The position numbers and the translations under genes were made by a program. From Avichristensenella sp031549905 (GTDB lineage: Bacteria > Bacillota > Clostridia > Christensenellales > Aristaeellaceae), in contig JAVBPC010000010.1 of NCBI GenBank assembly GCA_031549905.1, positions 1-64,000 on the forward strand: a stretch of DNA of 64,000 nucleotides. Direction: 5' to 3'. Below, piece by piece: positions 36,416 to 43,946 of the stretch. The notes below the pieces were generated by a model. It made no database searches. It had not been told where the DNA came from and worked only from the letters and a program-made list of their open reading frames with translations. Each line of letters opens with the position of its first letter. Positions within the stretch are counted from its first letter, which is position 1.

Positions 36416-36436
36416 TTTGACCACTATTTTGACCAC
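36416..36436 (+). promoter_or_regulatory. Left integrase arm-type repeat (putative)
   Basis: Two TTGACCAC octamers separated by TATT, preceded by T. The identical 21-base sequence occurs at 44692-44712, in the same orientation, near the other end. Paired direct repeats inside both att ends are typical arm sites bound by the N-terminal domain of tyrosine integrases. Confidence 0.65.
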
Positions 36437-36447
36437 TACTGGAGGTT

Positions 36448-37602
36448 TTAACTGTTTTTTAAGCCTTCGACGAATGCATCTAGCTTGTTCGCACTCTCGC
36501 GACGCATCTCCATTTTTTCATCGATATAAACATCCATCGTAAACGCGGCTGAATAGTGTCCAAGCTGTTCCGAAATGCTTTTCACATCGGCACCTGCATG
36601 GAGGCTCGTCACAGCATAGGTGTGCCGCAAACTATGAAACCTTAGATCGGGCATGCCGATTGATGCTACAATCGCCTTATAAGCCTTGTAGACCGTTTGG
36701 CGGGCTAAGTGATCTCCCAGTTGGTCAGTGAACACAAAGCCGTTATCGCGCCATGCAGGCCCCGCAAAAAGCCTCCATCCAGCTTGAGCGCGCCGCTGTT
36801 CTTTCAATGTGCTCAAGGCCAACTGCGAAAGCACAATGCGTCTGGTTTTTCCGTTCTTCAGGCTCATAAAGTGATACTCACCATCTAGCAATTGCAACTG
36901 GCGGTAAAGGTGGATCACGCCTTCTTCGAGATTCACAGCATCCCAGGTAAGCCCTAGAAGCTCTCCTTGGCGCAGGCCGGTCATCAGGTCAAACAGTAGC
37001 ACCCGCTCATGTTGATGCCCGTGTATCGCCGTAAGGAACTTAGAAATGCCCTCAGAATCCATTGACTTGACTCCTGTCTTTTCGAGCTTCGGCAATTTAC
37101 ACGACGACGCAGGGTTAATACGGATAAAGGAAAGTTCCAGGGCTTGTTCAAGGCAAGCATGCAACACGCCGTGAATGTTTCGGACAGACTTTGCAGAGTA
37201 TGGATGCTCTCCGCGCTGCAAGCCGTTGACAAACGCTTGAATTGCTGGCGCAGTTACGGCCATTAGCTTTATATGGTCAAACTGTGGTTTGATGATCTTG
37301 TTCAAGTGGCGCTTGTATAGGCTCAAGGTTGTTGCTTTAAGATGCGAGACATATTCAGAGAGCCAAATATCAGCCCAAGTACCAAACGTCAACTTTGTTG
37401 GCTCTGTGTAAATCCCTTGGTCAACCTCATGTGTTGCTGCACGGATTTTTTCTGCAACTTCAGCCTTAGTTCGACCATATAGGGAGCGACGTAATTGTTT
37501 TCCAGTCTGAGGGTCTGTACCGGTTGTAAGTATACCCTCCCACCTGCCATCGGCGCGCTTGCGAATTACTCCGCTCCCGTTTGCTGCTTTTCGACCCGAC
37601 AT
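36448..37602 (-). CDS. int: Tyrosine-type site-specific integrase
   Basis: 384 residues. An N-terminal arm-binding domain of AP2-like type (GVIRKRADGRWEGILTTG) precedes a SAM-like core-binding domain and the catalytic domain. Catalytic residues are visible: Arg in TGLRQGELLGL, His-x-x-Arg in HSLRHTYAV, His in GHYSAAFTM and Tyr in VYID. GGAGG lies 9 bases upstream of the start. It is adjacent to attL and reads toward it, the usual arrangement for tRNA-targeting islands. It catalyses integration and, with a directionality factor, excision. Confidence 0.96.
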   Translation of the reverse strand: MSGRKAANGSGVIRKRADGRWEGILTTGTDPQTGKQLRRSLYGRTKAEVAEKIRAATHEVDQGIYTEPTKLTFGTWADIWLSEYVSHLKATTLSLYKRHLNKIIKPQFDHIKLMAVTAPAIQAFVNGLQRGEHPYSAKSVRNIHGVLHACLEQALELSFIRINPASSCKLPKLEKTGVKSMDSEGISKFLTAIHGHQHERVLLFDLMTGLRQGELLGLTWDAVNLEEGVIHLYRQLQLLDGEYHFMSLKNGKTRRIVLSQLALSTLKEQRRAQAGWRLFAGPAWRDNGFVFTDQLGDHLARQTVYKAYKAIVASIGMPDLRFHSLRHTYAVTSLHAGADVKSISEQLGHYSAAFTMDVYIDEKMEMRRESANKLDAFVEGLKNS

Positions 37603-37606
37603 GGCG

Positions 37607-38236
37607 TCACGCCTCCTTTTCTCTTTTTGTGAGTTTTTGCTGCATACGTTGCAACTTGTCTCTAATCACGCCAAAGAGTATGGCCGAAGACCACACGTCA
37701 GCTTCAAGTTGCCATTTCTCGTCCACAGGCTCTTTGAAGCACTCCCAGTTGTCAGGTGCGTTCGAGGCACAAGCCTTCATATAAACATACTTCTTCTTTT
37801 TAATGGTTATTGGATCGAATAAATAGGTCTGTAATAAATCAATAATCTGTCCATCTTCCAATAATGCATTCACAGTTGCAAGTCTCCGCCTCAATAGGTC
37901 GGGATTCTCATCAGAAAAAGGAGAAAGCATCTTTGATCTCCATTTTCTTAGTTGTCGAGCCGCTGGTTCAGACAAACCGTAAATGTCACATACATCCGCA
38001 TTCTCCACAGTGCGACTATCTGAGTACCCGAGCAGGTAATCAATCGTGACCTCAAGCTTGGAAGCAATTTTCGACAACTCTTCATAATTTGGTTGACTGC
38101 TGCCGTTCTCCCACTTGTTGTACTTTGATTTGTCTTTAATCCCCAACGTTTGTTCCGCGAAATCCTTTTGGCTTAAGCCGCTTTCCTCACGCATTAGCCT
38201 GAGCCTAGCGGCAGGGAGAACTGACCCAACTCTCAT
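37607..38236 (-). CDS. XRE-family repressor (CI/Stl-like)
   Basis: About 209 residues. The ATG at 38236 follows GAGGTGG. An N-terminal Cro/CI helix-turn-helix (LRLMREESGLSQKDFAEQTLG...KWENGSSQPNYEELSKIASKL) is followed by a C-terminal region without the S24 serine-lysine autocleavage motifs. So it is not a LexA-type self-cleaving repressor, and induction may need a protein partner, as with Stl repressors of satellite islands (inference). It is divergent from the HTH-primase genes and ends 4 bases before the integrase start. Confidence 0.88.
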   Translation of the reverse strand: MRVGSVLPAARLRLMREESGLSQKDFAEQTLGIKDKSKYNKWENGSSQPNYEELSKIASKLEVTIDYLLGYSDSRTVENADVCDIYGLSEPAARQLRKWRSKMLSPFSDENPDLLRRRLATVNALLEDGQIIDLLQTYLFDPITIKKKKYVYMKACASNAPDNWECFKEPVDEKWQLEADVWSSAILFGVIRDKLQRMQQKLTKREKEA

Positions 38237-38263
38237 ATATTCCACCTCACTTATCTTTGCTCA

Positions 38264-38292
38264 ATTATACCACATTGTTTCGACTTCTTCAA
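38264..38292 (-). promoter_or_regulatory. Repressor-integrase promoter and divergent control region
   Basis: Minus strand: -35 TTGAAG (38287-38292), 17-base spacer, -10 TATAAT (38264-38269). On the plus strand a weak promoter (TGTACA, 17 bases, TATCAT) points to the HTH gene. Two TGTTTC...CTTCAATA blocks in between could be repressor operators. Confidence 0.6.
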
Positions 38293-38406
38293 TACTGATT
38301 TATAAAATGTTTCACTGTAGAACGCTTCAATATGTACATCTTCTACCGAATCTGCTATCATCTAGGTGCGCGCAAGTAAAAAGAACACCGAATGGAGGAA
38401 TTCAGC

Positions 38407-38601
38407 GTGGATCAGAAAGCTATTAAACGCTCAACAATGAGCGTCCGGGAAATGGCCAACGAACTCGGGATCTGTTTGCCCAGCGCTTATGAACTGACGC
38501 GCCGACGCGATTTTCCCGCTATCGCCCTTGGGCGGCGCATTGTCATCCCTCGTGTATCCTTTGAACGCTGGCTTGAAGAACAAGCCAAGGGCGGCGCGTG
38601 A
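38407..38601 (+). CDS. Small helix-turn-helix protein (excisionase/AlpA-like)
   Basis: 64 residues if started at GTG 38407, 8 bases after GGAGG; an ATG at 38392 lies within the ribosome-site area. The fold is MerR/excisionase-like: SVREMANELGICLPSAYELTRRRDFPAIALGRRIVIPRVSFERWLEEQ. Proteins of this type serve as recombination directionality factors or as activators of the island's replication genes. First rightward gene, opposite the repressor. Confidence 0.85.
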   Translation: MDQKAIKRSTMSVREMANELGICLPSAYELTRRRDFPAIALGRRIVIPRVSFERWLEEQAKGGA

Positions 38602-38675
38602 TGACAATCTTTGACCGTGCCCGCGGTGTCACCACCCTCGATGTCGCCCAGTTTGAGTGTTGGATTCAAAAGTAG
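38601..38675 (+). CDS. 24-residue ORF resembling the start of a CHC2 primase
   Basis: ATG overlaps the upstream stop (TGATG) and reads MTIFDRARGVTTLDVAQFEC before a TAG at 38673-38675. From memory this resembles the opening of CHC2 zinc-finger primases of Firmicute elements (I-F-E-A-V-x-x-x-V-T-T-R-x-A-A), cut off before the zinc finger. It may be a remnant or a translational-coupling peptide for the next gene. Confidence 0.3.
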   Translation: MTIFDRARGVTTLDVAQFECWIQK

Positions 38676-38697
38676 GTAGAAGAAACGAGGTGACGCC

Positions 38698-40785
38698 GTG
38701 AGCATTCCCTACGACAATATCCCGAAGGAACTCCGCGCACAGCCAGTGTGGCTCCTGTGGAGGCGTGAAGCCATTGATGGGCGCAACACCAAAGTACCCT
38801 ATCAGGTGAACGGAAATCGGGCAAGTTCGACGGTATCTTCCACATGGACGAGCTTCCAGAAAGCCATTGCAACCTATGAGGTGGGCGGGTACGACGGCCT
38901 GGGCATCGGCATCAGCAGTGATATAGCTGCTGTGGATATCGACCACTGCGTTAAAGATGGTGCGCTTTCCGACATGGCGCAGGACATTGTAGCGCGCATG
39001 GATTGCTATACCGAGTATAGCCCCAGCGGCGAGGGCCTTCGGCTGCTGTTCAAGGCCCCTAGCTTCGACTATGACAAGGCTCGTTTCTACATCAACAACC
39101 CGCATAACGGGCTGGAAGTGTACATCGCAGGCTGCACTAGCAAGTATGTAAGTGTTACTGGCAACGTTCTGGTGAACAAACCCATGACCGACCGCTCGAC
39201 CGAGATTGCCGCTGTGCTGGAAACGTACATGCTTCGCCCCAATGCCAATATTGCACAGTCTCGTGTGACACACCATCAGACCCACATGCCAGAGCTTGCG
39301 CTGCTGGACAAGATCAACGAATCAGCTCAGGGGGATCAGTTTCGCCGTTTGTGGGCGGGTGATACATCTGTCCACAGTGGGGACGATAGTGCGGCAGACC
39401 TCGCCCTGTGCAACATTCTGGCCTTCTGGACGGGCAGAGACGCGGCGCAGATGGATAGCATCTTCCGGCAAAGCGCCCTTTACAGGGCCAAGTGGGACGA
39501 ACGGCGAGGTGCGCAAACCTACGGTGAGATGACCATAGCCAAGGCGCTCAACGATTGCCGAGAAGCGTATGTCCCGCTAGTTGTTCACACGGCGAAGCAG
39601 GACTTCGCGCCACCCCGTGACGGCAATGACGCCTATGACGGCAATGACGCCTGTGACGGGAGTGACGGCAATACATCAGTAGCAATGCGCCGCCTGAAAA
39701 CCATTTCCGCGCGTGCCCTCCAGGAAGCCAACCTGCCGCCGCTGGCGTTCGTTGTGGACGGAATTCTTCCGCAAGGGCTGGCGCTGCTAGCGGCCCCATC
39801 CAAGTATGGTAAAAGCTGGCTGTCGCTTGACCTTTGCCTCACTGTGGCGATAGGAGAAGCATTCCTTAACAACGGCACATACCAGGGAAGCACGCTGTAT
39901 CTAGCGCTGGAGGATGGGTACCGCCGCCTGAAAGAGCGTATGGAATCAATCTTAAATGGCGCTGCTGCCCCAGAGAACTTCTACATGAGCACAGCGGCAG
40001 CGACGATCAACGCGGGGCTTTCTGAGCAGATAGCAGCACATCTCAAGGAGTATCCCGACACCAGGCTGATTATTATTGACGTGCTGGAGCGCGTAAGGGG
40101 TGCTGCCGCCAAAGGAGCGAGCGCCTACACGATGGATTATCAGAACATGGGTGCGCTCAAACGGATTGCAGATGAAAACAACATTTGTGTGCTTGTCATT
40201 CACCATACGCGCAAAATGCGCGATGAGGGCGACATTTACAACATGATTTCCGGTACTAACGGTATTATGGGTGCTTGTGACACTATCTGGGTGATGCAGC
40301 GGGAGAACCGCGACGATCTGCAAACCAAGCTGTTCATGACAGGGCGCGATATTGAGCAGCAAAACCTTGTGCTGATGTTTGACAAGACGCTGCATCGCTG
40401 GATGCGCATTGGAACAGTGGAAGAACAGGCCATCGCCAACGCGCGTGCTGAATACGAAAATGATCCGGCTGTGCGGACAATAAAGGCTTTGATGCAGCAA
40501 TCACCCTTGGGGTTCGAAATGACAGCGGCGGACTTTTTCGCGGAGATGGGCAGAAAAGCCGGTGACTATGGAAAATTCACGCCGGCCACCCTTGGCAAGC
40601 ACTTTGCTAAAATCGGCCCCAACCTTTTACGGCATGATCGGATCGCGCACAAATTCTCCCGAACGAGCAAGGAGAAGAAGCACGGCTTTTTCCCGGAAAG
40701 CGTCACACTACCTTGGAAGGTGGAAACCACGCAAAGTGATGCAATGTTGCCGTCACTCCCGTCATTACCGTCACTGCCGTCATAG
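38698..40785 (+). CDS. Primase-helicase replication protein
   Basis: 695 residues; GTG start with GAGGTGA upstream. The N-terminal part (about 1-190) is a primase-polymerase-like domain found in phage and island replication proteins (PVWLLWRREA; AAVDIDHCVKDG; CYTEYSPSGEGLRLLFKA). A linker of about 100 residues follows. Then comes a RepA/DnaB-like ATPase with Walker A in APSKYGKSW (about residue 370), Walker B-like RLIIIDVLE and the VLVIHHTRK sensor. Two arrays of 9-bp repeats lie in the gene, encoding a DGND-rich linker and an LPS repeat at the C-terminus. It should replicate the excised element. Confidence 0.88.
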   Translation: MSIPYDNIPKELRAQPVWLLWRREAIDGRNTKVPYQVNGNRASSTVSSTWTSFQKAIATYEVGGYDGLGIGISSDIAAVDIDHCVKDGALSDMAQDIVARMDCYTEYSPSGEGLRLLFKAPSFDYDKARFYINNPHNGLEVYIAGCTSKYVSVTGNVLVNKPMTDRSTEIAAVLETYMLRPNANIAQSRVTHHQTHMPELALLDKINESAQGDQFRRLWAGDTSVHSGDDSAADLALCNILAFWTGRDAAQMDSIFRQSALYRAKWDERRGAQTYGEMTIAKALNDCREAYVPLVVHTAKQDFAPPRDGNDAYDGNDACDGSDGNTSVAMRRLKTISARALQEANLPPLAFVVDGILPQGLALLAAPSKYGKSWLSLDLCLTVAIGEAFLNNGTYQGSTLYLALEDGYRRLKERMESILNGAAAPENFYMSTAAATINAGLSEQIAAHLKEYPDTRLIIIDVLERVRGAAAKGASAYTMDYQNMGALKRIADENNICVLVIHHTRKMRDEGDIYNMISGTNGIMGACDTIWVMQRENRDDLQTKLFMTGRDIEQQNLVLMFDKTLHRWMRIGTVEEQAIANARAEYENDPAVRTIKALMQQSPLGFEMTAADFFAEMGRKAGDYGKFTPATLGKHFAKIGPNLLRHDRIAHKFSRTSKEKKHGFFPESVTLPWKVETTQSDAMLPSLPSLPSLPS
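39618..39671 (+). repeat. Left iteron array: six 9-bp repeats
   Basis: Six abutting 9-mers of consensus TGACGGCAA (last four bases vary: GCAA, CCTA, GCAA, CCTG, GGAG, GCAA). They sit in frame in the replicase linker and encode an Asp/Gly/Asn-rich stretch. The same array occurs inverted at 40747-40800. Confidence 0.85.
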
Positions 40786-40800
40786 GCGTCATTGCCGTCA
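40747..40800 (-). repeat. Right iteron array: six 9-bp repeats, inverted, spanning the replicase stop
   Basis: On the minus strand the six 9-mers read TGACGGCAA, TGACGCCTA, TGACGGCAG, TGACGGTAA, TGACGGGAG, TGACGGCAA, matching the left array at 49 of 54 positions. The replicase stop TAG lies inside one unit. Candidate replication-origin element bound by the replicase. Confidence 0.85.
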
Positions 40801-40987
40801 CGAAAGGAGGTGCTCAGTGTTTTTTCAAACTTGCCGCCTGCGCGGCACGAACCTAGATATTGGGAAAAGGTGTACTTATACAAAAAGCCCTTTGGCGTGC
40901 CACCGACAAAGAGCAGAACCAAACATCCAAGCACAGTATACCATGTCAGCCTGTTTCCTTCAATGGGATATTAAAGGAGCGTTTTTT

Positions 40988-41170
40988 ATGAGAGAACCAG
41001 ATTGCGTCATTCTGCGCCGCATTGGCGCACGTTTGTTGGCGGGCGTGCCATTCGAATCTTTGACAAACGCGGAAATCAACATGATTTCTTCTGCTATTCG
41101 CAACGTCAAACGGAAGAAATCTGACCGCGTTTTGAACCTACTATTGCGGAAAAACTCTATCTTCTTTTGA
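40988..41170 (+). CDS. 60-residue small element protein
   Basis: ATG at 40988 with AAAGGAG about 7 bases upstream, reading MREPDCVILRRIGARLLAG to a TGA at 41168-41170. Helical and basic toward the end (VKRKKSDRVLNLLLRK). The frame stays open upstream to a GTG at 40817 that also has a good ribosome site (AAAGGAGG), which would give 117 residues, but that extension has an odd composition. No family recognised. Confidence 0.55.
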   Translation: MREPDCVILRRIGARLLAGVPFESLTNAEINMISSAIRNVKRKKSDRVLNLLLRKNSIFF

Positions 41171-41186
41171 AAGGCGGGAGCTTTGT

Positions 41187-41363
41187 ATGGGATTCTTTTT
41201 TGCCGGATGCCCTCAAATAAAACCCGCTTCGTCATCAGGTCGGCAGGCAAAACAAGACGCCTTGCGGGCTAAACGACACAGCGAAAGACAGACCCAGCAA
41301 AAAAACCGAAGGCAATTACGGAAACCAAATCAAAACAACGGAGGGTATAACTATGGCAGATAA
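41187..41363 (+). CDS. 58-residue basic small ORF
   Basis: ATG at 41187 follows GGCGGGAG at a 6-base spacing. The product starts MGFFFAGCPQIKPASSS and becomes rich in Lys, Arg and Gln. Its stop (41361-41363) overlaps the first 11 bases of the scaffold gene, and its 3' part carries the scaffold gene's ribosome site, so it may couple translation. No known family. Confidence 0.4.
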   Translation: MGFFFAGCPQIKPASSSGRQAKQDALRAKRHSERQTQQKNRRQLRKPNQNNGGYNYGR

Positions 41364-41814
41364 CGATTTGACCGCAACAGGTGGGAGTACAACCCAAACC
41401 GGCATGGAGGCCGGGGAAAATACACCCGTACAAAGCGGGGAACGGACTTTTTCGCAGGTGGAGCTTGATCGGATCGTGCAAACGCGTATCGCACAGGAAC
41501 GATCCCGGAGTGAAGCGCCGCTTGCAGCGAAGGAACAGGAACTCGCACAACGTGAGTTGCTGTTGACGGCTAGGGAGCGCTTTGCGCAGGAAGGGCTACC
41601 GGGTGACCTCCTGCCCATCGTGAACGTCCATGATGCTGATTCCCTGGACACCATTGTGGGCTTGCTTAAAACGCATCTGAGCACGCCTCAGCGCCAGCAA
41701 GCTGCAAACACAACCCCGCTGCCGCTGTTTACTCGACCGGTGCCGCCTGGACAGGCTGCACCCGTTGCCGACCCAATCCGGTGCGCGATGGGCCTAAACG
41801 GAAAGGATGTATAA
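41353..41814 (+). CDS. Phage scaffold-like protein (DUF4355-like)
   Basis: 153 residues, with CGGAGGG 7-8 bases upstream. Disordered, acidic N-terminus, then a charged coiled coil (FSQVELDRIVQTRIAQERSRSEA to ELLLTARERFAQEGLP), a conserved GLPGDLLPIVN turn and a proline-rich tail. This is the layout of capsid scaffolding proteins encoded just before HK97-type capsid genes in Gram-positive phages. Probable role: template for procapsid assembly. Confidence 0.75.
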   Translation: MADNDLTATGGSTTQTGMEAGENTPVQSGERTFSQVELDRIVQTRIAQERSRSEAPLAAKEQELAQRELLLTARERFAQEGLPGDLLPIVNVHDADSLDTIVGLLKTHLSTPQRQQAANTTPLPLFTRPVPPGQAAPVADPIRCAMGLNGKDV

Positions 41815-41819
41815 CTACT

Positions 41820-42656
41820 ATGGCGATAGAACTGGCCGCAAAATTCTTTGCTGCGACTGACGAAATATTCAGCACAGAATCTAAGAAATCATTGCTCACA
41901 AATACTGATTTCAGTTGGAGTGGTGCGCATAGCATCAAGGTTTACTCAATTAGTACGTCAGAGATGCGCGATTATGGCCGCACTGGGCCTAAACCTGGTG
42001 TGTGGTCACGTTATGGTGAAGTTAAAGACCTTGATGCAACCACGCAAGAAATGATCTTGCGTCGTGATCGCTCGTTCACCCACACGATTGACCGATTGGA
42101 CAACGACGAAACCGCTCAGCAACTTGCTGCCGCATCGTCGCTCGCTAGGCAATTACGACAGGTTGTCGTACCAGAAATTGACGCATACTGTGTCAACGAA
42201 CTGTGTTCGGGCGCTGGACAAGTTCCGGCAGCAAAGACACTTTCTGCGACGAATGTTTATGCTGAAATCGTGAAAGCGACAACTGCCTTGGATAATGGGG
42301 AAGTACCAGAAGTTGGACGATTTCTGCTTGTTACGGCGGAAACGTATGCGCTGCTGAAACAGGCTGAGGATGTCGTGCTTGAAACGAGTGTTGGGCAGGA
42401 TATGCGTCTAAAAGGCACGATTGCAAATCTTGATGGGTACAACATCGTTCGAATTCCGGCTTCTCGCGTGCCTGTTGGTTTTGGCTTTCTCGCAGGGCAT
42501 CCGGTCTGTGCTTGTGCGCCAGTGAAACTTGCAGACTACAAAATTCATCAGTCACCGCCAGGAATTTCAGGCGATCTGATCGAAGGACGCGTTTGTTACG
42601 ATTGTTACGTCTTGGGAAACAAAAAGAATGGTCTCTATTATCAGTCGATTAGCTAA
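41820..42656 (+). CDS. HK97-type major capsid protein
   Basis: 278 residues. ATG at 41820 just after the scaffold gene, with GGAAAGGA at a long spacing. The N-terminus (ELAAKFFAATDEIFSTES...SGAHSIKVYSIST) and DLDATTQEMILRRDRSFTHTIDRLDNDET match coat proteins of Firmicute siphophages that lack a linked protease. The 'LDGYNIVRIPASRVP' segment is in the A-domain. It should form the capsid shell. Base composition is more A/T-rich than the upstream primase. Confidence 0.82.
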   Translation: MAIELAAKFFAATDEIFSTESKKSLLTNTDFSWSGAHSIKVYSISTSEMRDYGRTGPKPGVWSRYGEVKDLDATTQEMILRRDRSFTHTIDRLDNDETAQQLAAASSLARQLRQVVVPEIDAYCVNELCSGAGQVPAAKTLSATNVYAEIVKATTALDNGEVPEVGRFLLVTAETYALLKQAEDVVLETSVGQDMRLKGTIANLDGYNIVRIPASRVPVGFGFLAGHPVCACAPVKLADYKIHQSPPGISGDLIEGRVCYDCYVLGNKKNGLYYQSIS

Positions 42657-42664
42657 TGACGATG

Positions 42665-42693
42665 GGCGCATGGCGTCAGCTGTGCGCCTTTTT
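42665..42693 (+). terminator. Terminator after the capsid gene
   Basis: GGCGCA (42665-42670) pairs with TGCGCC (42683-42688), followed directly by TTTTT. It could reduce terminase expression relative to capsid. Confidence 0.6.
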
Positions 42694-42709
42694 ATGGAGT
42701 GATATAAGT

Positions 42710-43195
42710 ATGGGTAGGCAATGTTCCGTTTGCACACATGTCCAATCCGAGGCAATTAACCTTGAGCTTGCAAGGAATATACCTATGCGCAGTACTGCTG
42801 GGAAGTTCGGCGTCAGTCTGGCTTCGTTGGCTCGCCACAAGCAGCACATGCCGCAAGTTATGATAGACCCACCTGTTATGTTACCGGTAGCAGCTGGGCC
42901 GCTTGAAAACATCTTGGCGCGTGTTGCAGAGCTTGACAGTCGTCTTGAAGTCATTTTTGAAAAAGCACAAACTCAGAACCCCGCGCTAGCCTTACGAGTC
43001 TTGAAGGAATGCCGCGAAAATATTGCACTCGTTGCCCGGCTTGCCGAAAGCTTAACGCAAGCCCAGCCGGCAAATATGCTTGCAGCGACAAGCCCGGAAT
43101 GGATTGCTTTGCGCGGAGCAATACTCAGGGCATTGGCAGAGCATCCCGATGCTCAAAAAGCCATTGTAGCTGCACTGGGGGGGATGGGGGAGTGA
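42710..43195 (+). CDS. Terminase small-subunit-like DNA-packaging protein
   Basis: 161 residues; ATG at 42710 with GGAG 10 bases upstream. Begins with a CSVCTHVQSEAINLEL motif (the CxxCxH... pattern of small packaging proteins) and a helix-turn-helix (RSTAGKFGVSLASLARHKQHMP), then a helical oligomerisation region. It should recognise the element's pac or cos site. It ends in an overlap with the large-terminase ATPase gene (GTGA). Confidence 0.75.
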   Translation: MGRQCSVCTHVQSEAINLELARNIPMRSTAGKFGVSLASLARHKQHMPQVMIDPPVMLPVAAGPLENILARVAELDSRLEVIFEKAQTQNPALALRVLKECRENIALVARLAESLTQAQPANMLAATSPEWIALRGAILRALAEHPDAQKAIVAALGGMGE

Positions 43196-43935
43196 CACTC
43201 AAAAACGATCTTCTCGTTTCGCTTGACGCGGCAGCGTTTTCCCAAAGCATCGGTATCACGCCTGACCCGTGGCAGCAGGAAGTTCTGCGCGCTCAGGATC
43301 GGCGGATTATTTTGAACTGTTGCCGTCAAAGTGGCAAATCGACAACCACAGCAACAAAAGCTCTTCACGTTGCGATGTTTAGACCGAAGTCACTTGTTCT
43401 AATTGCATCGCCATCCATGCGACAATCACAAGAACTATTCAGAAAAGTCCAAGCCGCATATTACGCAATGGAAGCACGCCCGGTATTGATTGAGGACAAT
43501 AAGTTAAGCCTTGCGTTTGATAATGGTTCTAGGATAATATCTTTGCCAGGGGTGGCAGATACGGTTCGAGGTTTTAGTGCTGTGACTATGCTTATTTGTG
43601 ATGAAAGCGCACAAATAGCTGATGCCTTCTTTGCGGCAGTCCTACCCATGCTTGTTGTGGGGGATGGGCAGCTTATTCTGATGTCCACGCCGTATGGGAA
43701 ACGGGGGTATTTCTTCAGCGAGTGGAGTACAGGAATTGATTGGCTTCGTATACAAGTGACTGCCAATCAATGCCCAAGAATCACACCTGCACAACTTGAA
43801 AGACAGCGGAAAAGTCTTGGTGATCTTTTTTACCGGCAGGAATACCAGTGTGAATTTTGTGAAACCGAAGACCAAACATTTCGGCTCGACTATGTTGAAG
43901 CGGCGTTTGCCGATGATGTTTTACCACTATTTTGA
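43192..43935 (+). CDS. Large terminase, ATPase half
   Basis: 247 residues from the GTG at 43192, which overlaps the upstream TGA; the frame is open further upstream but that part lies inside the small-terminase gene. Walker A is CCRQSGKST (Lys49) and Walker B is MLICDESA (about residue 137). The coupling motif is LILMSTPYGKRGYF. The protein ends at DDVLPLF, just where whole terminases continue into the nuclease domain, which here is the next ORF. Confidence 0.85.
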   Translation: MTLKNDLLVSLDAAAFSQSIGITPDPWQQEVLRAQDRRIILNCCRQSGKSTTTATKALHVAMFRPKSLVLIASPSMRQSQELFRKVQAAYYAMEARPVLIEDNKLSLAFDNGSRIISLPGVADTVRGFSAVTMLICDESAQIADAFFAAVLPMLVVGDGQLILMSTPYGKRGYFFSEWSTGIDWLRIQVTANQCPRITPAQLERQRKSLGDLFYRQEYQCEFCETEDQTFRLDYVEAAFADDVLPLF

Positions 43936-43946
43936 GGGGGACAACT

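Noticed and set aside
39618..39671. Short direct repeats that might be read as a CRISPR array
   Set aside because: Units are only 9 bases and abut without spacers, and there are no cas genes; iterons explain them better.
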